A DNA stretch of 64,000 bases, taken from Neurospora tetraspora (taxonomy: Eukaryota; Ascomycota; Sordariomycetes; Sordariales; Sordariaceae). The notes beneath the pieces are model-generated. The model was not told where the DNA came from. It searched no databases and saw only the letters and a list, made by a program, of their open reading frames with translations. The stretch spans positions 2,046,001 through 2,110,000 of the forward strand of contig NW_026944383.1 of assembly GCF_033439725.1 (NCBI RefSeq), written 5' to 3'. Made by a program: the position numbers and the translations under genes. Shown piece after piece: positions 11,916 to 23,985 of this stretch (position 1 is the first letter of the stretch; each line of letters begins with the position of its first letter).

Positions 11916-13050
11916 ATGCCTAATCCGCGGCCACGCAGCCGACCTCTTATGATCGTTCCTGTCCTCGTTGCCGCCCTGGCGATCCTCCTGGCTTCCTCTT
12001 CAACTGCTCGCGGCCTGTTCTCCCGGGTCCGAAGCGAAACCTTCAACAAGTTTACTACAGCTTTTAACAACGCCCCCAAGGCCAACCTCACAACCACCAC
12101 TACTTCACCGCTTCAGGCTGCCGCCACAGCAAACTTGACCTCTTCCAAGATGGGCAGGCCCCCTGTATACTTTTTCTCCCACGGAGGAGTAAGTTCACTC
12201 ACTCATTTAATAACCACATCACATAAAAACCCGTCAACTAACACCCCCTCCTCCCCAGCCCGACGTCCAATACAACACCAAACACCCCGTCTACCCGATC
12301 CTCCAAGCCATCGGCAAAGAAATCGTCCAAAAAGTCAAGCCCAAAGCCGTCGTCGTCTTCTCCGCCCACTGGCAAGCCACCCCCTCCGAGATCCACCTCA
12401 ACAACGGCGGTGGCCCAACAGACCTGATCTACGACTTCTACGGCTTCCCCGACCACTTCTACAAGGCGACTTTCCCTGCAACCGGATCCCCCCAGCTAGC
12501 CGCCAAAATCCAGCAGCTCCTGATCAAAAACAACATCCAGTCCAAGGGTCTCAAGCGGGGACTCGACCACGGCGTTTTCTCGGGTTTCAACGTCGCTTTT
12601 CCACCAAACACGGACCGAGCCATCACCGTCCCGCTTGTGCAAGTCTCGCTTTTCAAGTCCGAAGATCCGGACGCGCACTATCGTCTGGGACAGGCCGTCG
12701 AGGAGCTCCGCGATGAGGGCGTGGTGATTATTTGTACCGGCATGACGGTGCATAACCTGCGGGATATGCAGTTCTCGTGGGGCGATCCCAACCCGCTTCC
12801 CTATGCGGTCAGCTTCGATAACGCGCTGAAGGAGGCGGTGGAGGGCGATGCGGAGGGCAGGCTGGACCGCATGAGGGCGGCGGCGAAGAGGCCGGACGCC
12901 AGACAGGCGCACCCGTGGATGGATCACTTGATGCCTATCTATGTGGCGGCGGGCGCGGCGGGGAAGGATAAGGGCGTGCAGACGTGGACGTTGCATGAGG
13001 GGAGCTTTGCTTGGGCGCAGTATCGGTTTGGGGATGTACCTGAGGAGTGA
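11916..13050 (+). CDS. LigB-family extradiol ring-cleavage dioxygenase
   Basis: This is a class III extradiol dioxygenase of the 4,5-DOPA dioxygenase type (PF02900), a metal-dependent enzyme that opens catechol-like rings. Two exons (11916-12188 and 12259-13050) give 354 residues. Expected landmarks are present: PVYFFSHGGPDV with the first metal His, VVFSAHWQ with the second, GLDHGVFSG, VPLVQVSLF, TGMTVHNLRDM and the C-terminal TLHEGSFAW. The enzyme core begins near residue 80. It is preceded by an unusual ~78-residue N-terminus containing a hydrophobic stretch (LMIVPVLVAALAILLASSS), which suggests a signal anchor or targeting sequence. A later Met (MGRPPVYF) would give a normal soluble enzyme, so two products are possible. 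The substrate is unknown. Confidence 0.85.
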
Positions 13051-13318
13051 GGGGGGTTGAGTGAACTGAGAGGTTACCTGGGATGATCGACAAGGTGCAC
13101 GCGTGCGATGGTTTTGGATAGTAGCAACAGTGATATACATTGCACAGTCCCAAACAAAACCTCCTCGGATGGCCTTGGTGACAAATCGTACAGATGAGAC
13201 AAGCACTGGGCTGCACACAGGTTGGTTAAAAGAGCGTTGACATACGAATCTTGTCACAACTTAACTAGGTATCCAACATCGAGCCCTTCCATGTCCCATC
13301 CCACCACCCACATCCGCA

Positions 13319-14469
13319 TCAAGCACCACTCCTCGGAACCACACCACCACCGCCGCCACCAGCGCAATTAATCTTCGCCAAACTCTCCTTCATCCGCTCA
13401 ACAAGCCACTCATGCCGCTCACGCGCAGCTTTGCCATCGCCATGACCACCATGGCCACCGTCGCGGATCAGACTACCTCTACCATCAGGCATAATTATCG
13501 TCGCCGCCGCCGTAAAATGAACACAGCCCAGCCCAGCAATGAAACAGTCCTCACAAGACTGGAAATACCCACCCAGATTATAACTCAACGTTTCGGGACT
13601 CTGCGGTGATTGTGAGGGCGTAGGGCTTCTTGAAGAGACCCCTTGAAGCATCAGTTCGGCGCTGTTACTGTTGTTGCGATGGGCTTTCGAGAAACTCCGG
13701 TTTGGCGTGATGCCGCTGTGGGAGGAGGATTCCCCTCCGTTTTCCCTTGGAGAGTTCCCAGCGGATGCGTGATCTGATGCTGCGGTCTCGTTGTCGTTGC
13801 CACTGTAGTGGTTACTTGCAAGAGTTCTTGTCAGTTAACTCGCCTACAACTGAAAGAAAGATACTCGTTCGATCGAACAACTAAGTAAGTGGTGGAAGAG
13901 CTGTATGTAGGTACTCACTTCTGGTCACGCATTTTCCCTTCCTCATCTTTGATCGGTGATTGAGGGCGGTCTTGGTCTTCCACAGATTCTTCAACATTCC
14001 CATTCGCATGTAGATATCCTTCACCCGCCGTACCATCATCTTCGTCATCGAATTGATGGCCATTGCCCTCCTCTCCTATGCTGATATGATTCTGCGCGAT
14101 CTCCTCATGATAAGCATGGCTGCGGATGCCAGTGCTCGGCTGGGTTCCGGATGGCCTGACTGTCTCATGCAGTATTGTGAGTATTTGTCATGTGAGAGAA
14201 CCGGGAGAAAGATGAAGAGCCAGCGTCGGTGTCAAGTTGATAGAGCTTACCGTGGTCAATAGCATTGTTGAAGCCCTAGTCATGCCTCAGTTAGCAGATG
14301 ATGGAGAATACAAGGAAGATATGGGATGTATTCGTTGAATGGAGTTGTATTAGACATTGATCGGACTCTTCACATGTCTTCAGCAACGCGGACTTACATC
14401 ATTGCCCGCTTCGAGCGAGATCGTTGAGGCATCATGAATCCACGAGGTTTGGCGCGGATAGGTAGCCAT
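13319..14469 (-). CDS. Orphan protein, 277 residues
   Basis: I do not recognise the family. Four exons (14469-14398, 14275-14251, 14159-13919, 13814-13319) share one frame and have good donors (GTAAGT, GTAAGC, GTGAGT). The joined frame begins MATYPRQTSWIHDASTISLE and continues GFNNAIDH. The middle is acidic and Ser/Asn-rich. The last ~90 residues look folded: ETLSYNLGGYFQSCEDCFIA, GLGCVHFTAAATIIMPDGRG, a GGHGGHGDGK turn and a charged helix ERHEWLVERMKESLAKI. Three Cys lie close together there. The gene converges on the dioxygenase with about 270 bp between stops. Coding status is likely because four exons stay in frame, but splice choices are by eye. Confidence 0.6.
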
Positions 14470-15446
14470 TTCGGTAGCTATTTCTGACCAGCTACTTTGG
14501 CCCGATACGGGACAGATCCAGTTGTACAATCAGCTCAGGCGGCTTTGGGCTTTGTTTAAAAAAACGTATCTGAAGAAAATGGAAGTGTCAAACGAACGGC
14601 TAAAATAACCGCTAGTGTGGCAGAACCCTTTGGGTGGCCATGGACATGTTGAGCTACAGGAGATGAAGACGGACAGAAGAGGAGGAATAAGGGTTGGTGA
14701 GCCTCATATTGGAATTTGAACAGTGACCATTGCTCTGCCTATGCGATGAGAGTTCCCTGTCTTACAGAGAGAGAGGGGAGCAACAAGCAATGGAACAGAA
14801 CACAGGCAAGCTCGGCGGCCAGCCGCATAACGATTCGGTATTCAAAGCAAACGACGCAACTAAAAGGCCCGAGCTGATGAACACAAACAGAATCAGACAT
14901 TAAGCAAGACTACATAGAGTTACTATCATGACAGGTAGAAGGTGAGAGAGATAGAGTATGAAAACTTGATAAGAGAGATATCCACCTCCTCCTTTGTGTG
15001 ATGGATGCATGCATGGGAACACATGGCCACCGGCATCTTTTTATCGAACCAAACTGACAGTCCCCCCAATCAAATTCCCTTCTGCTTATATGGGAAATGA
15101 AACTTGACAACCATTAAAAGCGTGGTTTGCGTCGCAAAAGGGCGGCCAAGATTGCAAACGACGTCGACAGCTGCGGAGTGAATTCCACCTCCTCGCACCC
15201 ACGTAGACCTGGTATCAATACGATCCTTGACTATGCACCGCAACGGGATTGAAACGAACTAGGAAGAAAGAAAGAAGAAAAGTAAATGTGATAACGCCCT
15301 TTGAAAAATGCTATCGGAAGGGGATGTCCCTGAAGAAGCCATGCAGCTGCCCGCGGGATCAATATTAGAAAGAGTTAATAGCTTCTGGAACGAAAGGTGG
15401 TGAAACCGATAACCCACCGGTGAACAGAAGTTGCAGGTCAAAGGAC
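14470..15446. other. Intergenic
   Basis: This is the 5' flank of the orphan gene and 3' flank of the membrane-protein gene. I see no RNA gene, repeat or spliced frame. Confidence 0.5.
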
Positions 15447-15878
15447 CTACTTGTCCCGGTTGTGAAGTGGAATAACGAGAGTGACCGAGCCGTTACGCGG
15501 GTGTTTCGAGTTGATGTAACGCCAAAGGGGAGGCTTCGGCACCTGCTTCTCAGACTCGTTGTTGATCTTCGACTGGATGGTGATGTTGCCTTTGAGTATT
15601 GGTGCCTCAGCAGAGCCGGTATCTGATACCATGCTGGTCACTCGTTGTTTGCAGTCTTCTTCGTACAAGGCCTCCAGGTCTCTTTGCCGGGCCTGGAACT
15701 CCATGTCCAGCTGTCGACGGCGCTGTAACCTGCGGATGTAGAATCGACCGACGAAGAAGGATACCAGGATGGCACAGGAGGCTACAATGATACCGATTTC
15801 AACCGCTCCGAACTTGTATTGCTGCTTTTCGTCGGAAACATTTTGAGACTGGTTGACGGAATTGTCGTCTTGAGCCAT
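15447..15878 (-). CDS. Small single-pass membrane protein, unknown function
   Basis: The gene encodes 143 residues with no intron. The N-terminal ~20 residues are polar (MAQDDNSVNQSQNVSDEKQQ). They are followed by one membrane segment, VEIGIIVASCAILVSFFVG, at about residues 25-45. Next come a strongly basic stop-transfer segment (RRLQRRRQ) and an acidic/Gln helix (MEFQARQRDLEALYEED). The layout predicts an outside N-terminus and a cytosolic C-terminal tail of ~95 residues. I do not recognise a family. The ATG at 15878 is the only one before the membrane segment. A long unassigned upstream region follows. Confidence 0.6.
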   Translation of the reverse strand: MAQDDNSVNQSQNVSDEKQQYKFGAVEIGIIVASCAILVSFFVGRFYIRRLQRRRQLDMEFQARQRDLEALYEEDCKQRVTSMVSDTGSAEAPILKGNITIQSKINNESEKQVPKPPLWRYINSKHPRNGSVTLVIPLHNRDK

Positions 15879-17771
15879 CTCGAGAGGTTAGTCCCTTTGA
15901 TGCACGGAGATATGTGTGTGTGGTTTCTGGCAAGCAATCATGGTTAGCGCCAATGTATCTTGCCGTATGCGGAACCATATCAAGGGATGCGTGATGGATA
16001 GCTACCTCTGCAGACCCTGAGGGCGGGTGATGGCTTTTCGTCCAAGGCGGTCGTTGGCGAAGAGAAGGGATGCGTAGCTCTTATTTGCAGGGCAAAAGTG
16101 GAGTGAGACTGAAGCAAACTGTTGAGAACTTGGGAAAGAGTGTCAAAAGTGTGTCGGTATGTTGGTGTTTATGTATTGCGGCGGTCGAGCTTGTGATGAC
16201 AGGGAACGGGTAATTGACATCAGTTTTCCAGGCCCGAACGAGTTCTAGGTCAGTCTGAGAATATGACCGAAGGGCTGGACACGTCATGACGAGTATGGGA
16301 CGGAGAGTTCGAACTGGCGAGTTAGGTCGACATCTCTTCCTTCCAGATTGAGCCCATCTTGCCACCCCCAGATGATGCAAGATTAATGAATTGCATTTGC
16401 TGGTTGAGTACGGCAGCATTGACCGAGATGCGCCTGGCGATGGACGGGGCAGACGACGAAGTGGCTTGACATTGAAAAAACAGGAAAGTTAACGTATGGA
16501 AAGGTAGACGCTAGGGCGATGTCATGTCTGTGATTCGAACTTGAGAATGGGATCTGCACAAGGGAGGGGAGAAAGCAACAACGGTGCTGCTGCCCAGAGA
16601 GTGAGGTGGAAGGACGGAGGAAGAAAAGTCAAAAAGGAAAGATTTGCCGACAAAGACAAGATCTTCCCGAGAAGATGGATGGAAAGCACGACCACCGCCA
16701 TCACTCGGTCCACACTCCAAGATCGGAAAGAATGCCCCGGCACTCCACACTTTGGTGAGGACTCGACGAAAAGCTCTTACCTGACGGACTCAATGACGAA
16801 TCTGTGGTTCCCTCCTTTGGACAGTGTCCAATGATAAGTATATCGGCGTCCTATGACCATCACGTCTCTTGAAAACCTCAACTCATCATCCCTTTCACCT
16901 TCCACCCTCCCATCTCGTCATCGCGCAGCTTTTCGTCATGGTTGAAGAGAAATCACCACGCTAAAAAACCTGAGAAACCCCAGTTTTAGTGCAATTTTTT
17001 TGTTCCATTGGCAACCAACAGTCAGTGTTATCTCGGCCAACCCGCCATGTCGATGCTGATTCTCTGCGTCTTGCGCAAAACCACTACTAGGTTTCCAGTG
17101 ACGACGGAGGCTATCACTGGAGAGAAACAGACCGGAACACCAATCTACGCAGTCAGGGTCATGGCGACTTCTTACTACCAGTCAAAGACATGGCACAGGC
17201 CTATGCGCAAGGTCGCTCCTGGTTAGCCATCCCGTCATCCTGTTGGTCGCGCCCAGACGAGATACCATCACGTAAGGCCGTGCAACAGCCAAGGAGAATA
17301 TTGGGCACGACAGGCACAGCACTTAAACAAAAAGACGACCCAACATGTTCGACAAAATCCAGACAAGTTGATACCAAAACTCAAACTCGGATCTGCTCGG
17401 TTGCTTGGGGCCGCATCCATGGCTAAAGGTGCAGCAGGTGTCAAGCCGACAGACAGCTAGGACGCTTGTCAAGCACAGCCGCCGTTATTGTTATTGCAAG
17501 ATCACTCGGACAATCTTGTGTTGTCGTACAAGGTGATACACTCCTCATATTCCGCATGGCATGTTGTGCGACTTACCACAACAGACCTAACAGCAAAAAC
17601 AAGCAAACGCAAACGCTTCCTGTGCGTCCAGCACTGACCGAAATACAGACTGTTCCTCCTATCCCGAGACGCAGATTCAGAACACCGGAAGCAACAACTA
17701 AATCGCATGCTACTTGACGACATCGCTTGATTTCTTCCGCCTCTCAGTCCCTTCTCCAGAGGTGCTACCAC
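15879..17771. other. Long intergenic region
   Basis: These 1.9 kb lie between the membrane-protein start and the P450 stop. Open frames of up to 112 codons lack codon bias, splice support or recognisable motifs. It may hold a long 5' leader, but nothing can be named. Confidence 0.5.
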
Positions 17772-19487
17772 CTACTTCGAGTCGGGTGTCGCACTAACCA
17801 AGCAGCCATTCGCAAAGGTGACAGTGAGATTTGTGCGAAGTAGTAGAGGACCGTCGGCATCCCGGGGTTCGATGCTCTTGAAGGCACGGAAGAACTTGAA
17901 GAGGGCATATTCGATCTGGGTGAGCGCAAATTGCTGGCCAAGGCATATGCGCGGGCCTCCGGAAAAGGGGATGTACTCCCATCTGTACAACGAGGAGCAA
18001 GCTGCGTTAACCACAAGAAGCCCTGGAAAGGATGAACAGAGGGGGAAAACAAAAGGCACATACCCGACCCGAAGGTTCTCATCCCACCGCTCTGGGCGGA
18101 ACTCATCGGCATCCTCTCCAAAGATATCCTTACGTCTATGGAGACTGTATAGCGACCACCTGACGACTTGGCCCTTGGGCACCAGGATAGGTTGTTTGCC
18201 ATCCGGGCCACCACCTCGGGGTAGAACCGTGTCCTTGACTGGCGCTCTGGAGTTTGTAGATGCGGGAGGGAACAGCCGCAAACCTTGAAGCCGTTGTTAG
18301 CAATCAGGTAACCCCTTCGTAAGTGCTATCCTCCGGGTACGGTACTCACCTTCCTTGATTACCATGTTCAGATACTTCATATTCTTCAGCTGCTCCCAGG
18401 TCGGCATCTCGTCCTCCACATCAAGGATCTCTTTCCTCAGTTTCTGTACCGCTGCCGGGTTTCGAGCCAGGTAGTAGAAACATGCCGTCATTGCCGCAGC
18501 AGTGGTATCTCTTCCGGCAATAATGACGGACAAGACTTGGTCGATGGCATGTTCCTCATCGGCGCCGGACTTTAGAATCTCATGGAGGAAAACGTAGTTC
18601 CTTTCCTTCTTGTCGGTCTTCTCCGCCTGGGACTTCCTTATATAGGTTCGCACATACTCGCGCACTCTTGTCACAGCCGCCTGGAACTCCCCGTTCGGCA
18701 ACCAAAGGAGAAGCGTTCCAAGTCTAGACTTCTTGGCGGCCTCACGGCTGGTGTACTCGAAATCCTCGAGGAACTGCTTAGCTTCGGGCGAGGGTTCGAG
18801 CAACGAGTTGGTGGAGTAGCCTAGCAAGAAATCGGTAGACGAGTCCATGGCCATGGAAAGCAGGAGTTCCTGCATGTCAAAGGTCGATCCATCTTTGGGA
18901 ATGGCGTTGAGAAAGTTGCCAACGTGTTTGGCGAAGCAGTGAAGGTCGGCGACTTGATCTCTGACGAACGAAGGTCTGATCATTCCTCGAGCCTCGCGCC
19001 TGCAGTAGTACGCAGTTAGTAACTCGTAGCCTCTCACTAAACAACTGAACGAACCCAAAACAAAGAGAGAGAAAACATACCACTGAGCCCCATTAGTAGT
19101 AAAAACACTCTTCCTCCCCAACACCGGCACGGCCGCATGCAATCTCGGTCCATCAAGCGGCCACTCGTCCATCTTGGTCCCCAAAATCAGCTTCACGTTC
19201 TCCGGCTCGTTCGTCATCAGCACCCATCTCCCCAGCGTCAAAATGTAGTGCGTGTTGCCATATCGCCGGAACCGCGAGTCCCACAGCTGCAAAAGTGTGT
19301 GCGTGTTGATGGCTCGCAAAGTGTCGCGGAATAGATCCAGACCTAGGATAGGGTCCTTGTGGGGGTAGACTGCCACCCGGCCGCATCCTAGGGAGCGGGC
19401 GCGCACGCGGTGGAGAGTGGTGCGGAGGAGGAGGGAGAGGAGGTAGAGGAAGGGAGTTAGGAGGAGAAGGGTGGTTGGGGTTAGCAT
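17772..19487 (-). CDS. Cytochrome P450, CYP52-like
   Basis: This is a membrane-anchored haem monooxygenase of the endoplasmic reticulum. Four exons (19487-19081, 18999-18350, 18283-18064, 17982-17772) give 495 residues, a normal P450 length. The N-terminus is a hydrophobic anchor (LLLLTPFLYLLSLLL). The oxygen-binding I-helix is AGRDTTAA, and the K-helix E-x-x-R is formed across an intron (IKEGLRLFPP). The PERF region is DEFRPERWDE and the haem loop is FSGGPRICLGQQFA with the axial Cys. The motif set and WEYIPFSGGPRICLGQ resemble CYP52/CYP539 enzymes, which hydroxylate alkanes and fatty acids at the terminal carbon. Substrate is not provable here, and no reductase or pathway gene is adjacent. 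Confidence 0.9.
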
Positions 19488-21371
19488 TTTGGCTGGTTGG
19501 TTGGTTCTTGGTGTCGTAGTTTGTATTTGGTAAGTAAAATGCCCGTGGTGGTTTGATGTCGTTTTGGAAGGGGAGTGAGTTGAAGTGATGAGCCCAAGTT
19601 TGACTTGCCGCTGTGGTCGATTTCAGTTTAACTCTTCTTCTTCGACGAGCTTTTGATATGGGCGAGCATATAGGTAGGTAGGTAGGCCTCCAACGGTTTC
19701 AGAACAGAGGTCTGTCTCCCAATACGATAACTAACCACTCGTCTTCTCACTCTCTGGAGGTGCTCCGTCTGCTTTCTGAGACCAGCCAGTTGTACTATGA
19801 AGCAAAGACAAGCTATTCTGGAGAGTACTATAAAAGGAGTCAGCCCTAGTCTGCTCGCGTAAGGTTGTTGGTAAGCGTTACACAGAAATAGGGAAATTCT
19901 TCTTGTTCACCTACCAGCCAGCCAGCCAGTCGAGCATACAAGTCCGGGTGAGTGTAGGTCTGTCTCCCAAGCGAACTTTGATCACTGACACCTCCCCAGT
20001 GTACTCAATCCCAACCACTTTTCTCCTTTCCCCGCTCTTGTCGTCTCTGGGTGTTCGTGCGCGGGTCACGGTGTAGAGAGGTGGTACAACCTCAAAACAC
20101 TGACATGTCACTGGCTTGAGCTATCGAGCGAGTGAGGGCGCACACGGGGCTCGTGAGTGACGAGGAGGTTGACGAGAAGGAACTGTTTCGTCGAAAGTCG
20201 GAACTGCGTAGTGAAATGTATGTCGGTCGATAGGTATCGGGGATAAGCATGTGACATGTGCACGACGAACGCACAACTCGAATGATTGAATGATCTTGCT
20301 GGATGCGAATGTGTTCGTGTACTGCCCTGGCAGGCGGGGGCTTTTGGATTTTTATGTGAACCCAACTTGTTCGTTTCGGTTCGTGAATCGCTACAATCTG
20401 CATAGCTCGGTTGTTCACTAATCTCCTTCCTGAATGATCATCATCCCCCACACTGCGATAACCGACTCACCGTTCGGGTCGGTTCGATCCCCTTGTGCTA
20501 GTTCAACTTTGGGGAGGATCATCGTCACGACCCCGCGCGGGCTTGCTGGCCCCGACCCGACCCCGACCTCCGACCCGGTCGCATTCATTGTAACTTGAGC
20601 CTCGGAAAAATCACCTTCCGTTTGTTTTTGTTTTTTCTTTCCCTTTTCGTTTCACTCATTCTTGTGCGCTCGTATCTGCAATGTAGCAGTAGCATCTTGC
20701 GGTGTCATTTTCGGTGTCAATATCGGTGTCCATGTCGAGCGGTGTCATGGGAGAGTGGTCGACCGTGGCATAAATCGATGACGATCACCCACCGCATTCG
20801 CACATCGAGGTGGGCTAAGAAGCGTTCTTATTTCCAATCTGATTGGCTATAAAGCGTGCTAGGACGGTAGCATCATTGATGGGGAAGCGGCGGTAGATCG
20901 GCTAAAAGGCACATGCGAGATGCATCGCGGGCTGCGGAGAGCAAATCCGGGTTTGGCGAGCGATGGAAAGTAAACAAACTTCTGGAATAGGAAAGGCTTC
21001 GTAAGGGGGAGCTTGACCGTCGTCGAAGTGTCAGAATAAGCACACAGCAATATGGCTGTAACGTATGTGGCCGATTTTACCAATGAACACTTCCTGCAAC
21101 ATGGTAAACGCAGAGTGAAGATGCAGGGAATACATTAACAGATAACAACCATAAGGTAGGTACAATGCAATGGAAAGGAAATAGGTACCTGATTGTTTAT
21201 CCATCCTCCTAAAAACAACTCTCCAAACAAAGCCCAAAATGAATGGAGATACCAGACCTTAGCAATGCCATGACATACCAAATAGCTCTTGCCCATCATA
21301 ACATCACTAGAACCATAACAAAACCTCCGATCCACAAGCAAGATGAAATAAAAGGTGTTCTGACTCCTCAA
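19488..21371. other. Long intergenic region
   Basis: This 1.9 kb region contains a GGTA tandem run near 19672-19686 and a C-rich block near 20520-20580. It also has CCATTT-type hexamer repeats overlapping the GH76 end near 21505. I see no supported gene. Confidence 0.5.
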
Positions 21372-23985
21372 TCAACTTCCCCAATAAACACTCTCACTAC
21401 TCTCCCAAGCAAACCGATTTCCACCACCCCTATTATTCCTCTTCTCTCTCCTCTCCTTATCCGCCTCCCTCCAGTTATTGATCCTGTCACCGATAGCGAC
21501 ATCTCCATTTCCATTTCCATTTCCAGTCCCGGCGGTCACTCCATCTTCCCGTTCTCCATCATGACAACAATCACGATGATCCCGAGTTCTAGAGTGAGCC
21601 GGTACCTTGATGCCTGATGTTTCCTCCGACCTGTTTTGGTCAAGTTGACGCTTAGGATTCGGAGTAAACCCAGTTGCGCCATCAGGTACCAAGCCCGACA
21701 CACCTCCAGGAAGTGCAGACATCCCCGAGAGTTGCGACACGTGCCGAGCGGGATCGATGCCGTTGGTGTTGTCTAGGTCCCAGTAGTAAGAAGGTTGGGT
21801 GCTGGGATGGTTATGGCGACGGCTGGCGGCGCTGTAAGGGGTTTGGTCGATGTGGCTGTGACTGTGGAAGCGGTGATTGTGGTAATTGTGGTGGTGATGA
21901 TGGTGGAGAGGGGTATGCGGAACTTGGTGCACATGCGTCTGGTTGCTGTTCTGCTGCTGCTGCTGCTGCTGCTGGTTATGCAGTTTTTGAAGCACGCTGC
22001 GGCGGTGGTTCAGATGATTCAGACGGTTGGAGATAATGTTCTTGTTGGCCGGGGGCATCCTATCACCTCCAATGCCATTTCCGCTGCTTCCACTTTTGCT
22101 TCCAACGTAGGTGGTAGAAGATGAATGACGAGCCGAATATTGAGACGGTGGTGGCGGTGGAGGAATCCCGTGCCAGCTGTGTCTGTTGTCGGCATATTCG
22201 TGGTGAAGTTCAATCACCGTGTCTTTCTCCTTGACATCAGCAATATGACCATAGCCGCCATCGTAGCAATCGCTCTGGAAAGCGCACGTGTCATCGATGT
22301 CGAAGCGCGGTCGGTTGCAGTCGTAATGCCCGTCAACTCCATGCCCGCCGCCGCGGCCGTTCTTCCTATGTCCAGGCCGCCAGTGTTTGCCACAGGCGTA
22401 GAGAACGTCCGGACGGAGAGTCGAAAGCCGTTTCCAGGTAGTCAGGTTACTCTTCTCGTCCAGAACCATCATGACGCATCCACAGACCAGCCCCAAGATC
22501 ATAACAGCGGTAATGATCCATGCACCGACTCGGTCGGCAGTGCTAATCGGCGGATAGGGAACCGCAATGCTAAACGGATCCGTCCTACCCACATCCCCGC
22601 TGCCGGCCCCGGGGTCTCCCGCGCTGGTGCCGCCCGTATGGTTAGTAACGGGAGCGGTAACGTGCTGGATCATGTTGGCCAGAACAAGCTCCATCGCAGC
22701 CATCTGCTGGCCAACCCCCGTTGTACCGTCCCACTTGCCATGTTCCGTCCATTTCAGCCCGCACATGCGGCCGTTGCTGCCGCCGATACATGTAGATGTG
22801 GCAGCGATGGCGGTGGACTCAAGAAGAGGCTTGATGCGGTAATATGTCCATGGAGCCCACTTTGTTGTGGCGGCCATGGCGCGTGAGAGGTAGGCTTTGA
22901 AGCTCTGCTGGTCGAGATCGCACAGGTTGACGGGCTCACATGCGACTTCTGTCATGATATTACGTCGCGGACCGGTAAAGAAGATACCAAGGCCCTTGAT
23001 CAGGCCATCAACTCGGCTTCGCCAGACCTCCTGGGTGCTCCCGGTGGTGTAGTTGTACATAGCTGCGGCGCCTAGGAGGAAGGCACCGCTGTTGTACGTC
23101 CATTGATAAGGAGTGACTTCGGAGCAGTTTCTTGTGTGTGCTCCATCGTAAATGTAGTAAGTCTGCGTATCCATGAACTTGGACGAGACCATCCAATCCC
23201 ACGTTTTGTCCGCCCAATCTGCATATGACTGATTACCCGTGTACCGAGCGAGGCGAGCGGCAATGTTGAAGAAGCATGCTTGGGAAATGGAGTTCTTGTA
23301 GTCGTAGCCTTGGTTCCAGGTGAAGATCTGCCAGCGGAGCCCTCCACCACACTCCTGGGTGTCCCACCGAGCAGCTTGCGTGTTGAAGACGGCCTGTGCC
23401 AGAGCCAGCCACTGCGGCTTGTCGCTCGGTGGATCTTGAAACTTGTACTCGGCTGCTGACATGACCGTCATTCCCCAAAACCCTTGGTCATCGTTACCTT
23501 CTGTCATGGTCTGGTCGGGCGGCATGTAGTCGCTATTTGGGCCAGCCTGGAAAAGCAGTCCCTGCTGGATGAGGTCATTCCATTGTGTATCGCCGGTGTA
23601 GTACCAGTAGTCAATCAGCGAGCCCATTAGAGCGCCCGCCTCCCACCCTATAGACGGTAACATAAAGTTAGTGGATTGCTTTAGGGGGATTGGCTTGTTT
23701 CACGCTTTACTGACAGTAATATGGCTGAGGCAACAGGCCGGGAATGCCTCCCGGCTGGTCGCCAGAGTAGAATGACATCATGTCCTGGGCCATGAAGCTG
23801 GCGGCATGCTTGAGCGAGTCTTGCACAAGGAATGTTAGCAGCAGTAATGTCGACGGGGTAGACAGCGGGAAATCACCTATTGAGCTCAAATCCAGATCAT
23901 AGCCTGCAACGACACTGACTGTCATTAACAGGGCGGTTATCAACCTGGCAGACAGGGAGCTGGCCTCGGTCCCATGGGATCTCAT
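21372..23985 (-). CDS. GH76 alpha-1,6-mannanase (DFG5/DCW1 family) with C-terminal membrane segment
   Basis: These cell-wall enzymes cut or transfer alpha-1,6-mannan and attach glycoproteins to the wall. Three exons (23985-23877, 23819-23715, 23647-21372) give 829 residues. The signal peptide is near LSARLITALLMTVSVVAG. The catalytic domain shows MSFYSGDQPGGIPGLL, PYYWWEAGALMGSLIDYWYY and GNDDQGFWG (~residue 122) with the paired acidic residues. It continues with WQIFTWNQGYDYKNSI and VTPYQWTYNSGAFL. After a Thr/Gly-rich linker comes a membrane helix (VGAWIITAVMILGLVCGCVMM, ~450-472, quoted in part) instead of the usual GPI signal. A tail of ~355 residues follows that is His/Gln/Asn-rich and probably cytosolic. 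The start at 23985 was chosen because it begins the signal peptide directly. Confidence 0.88.
21950..21976. repeat. CTG/CAG run (poly-Gln in GH76 tail)
   Basis: This trinucleotide run gives a poly-Gln tract in the tail of the GH76 protein. Length variation between isolates is likely. Confidence 0.85.

Noticed and set aside
16081-17720. Several 60-110-codon frames in the long gap before the P450
   Set aside because: They are short, overlapping on both strands and without conserved patterns.
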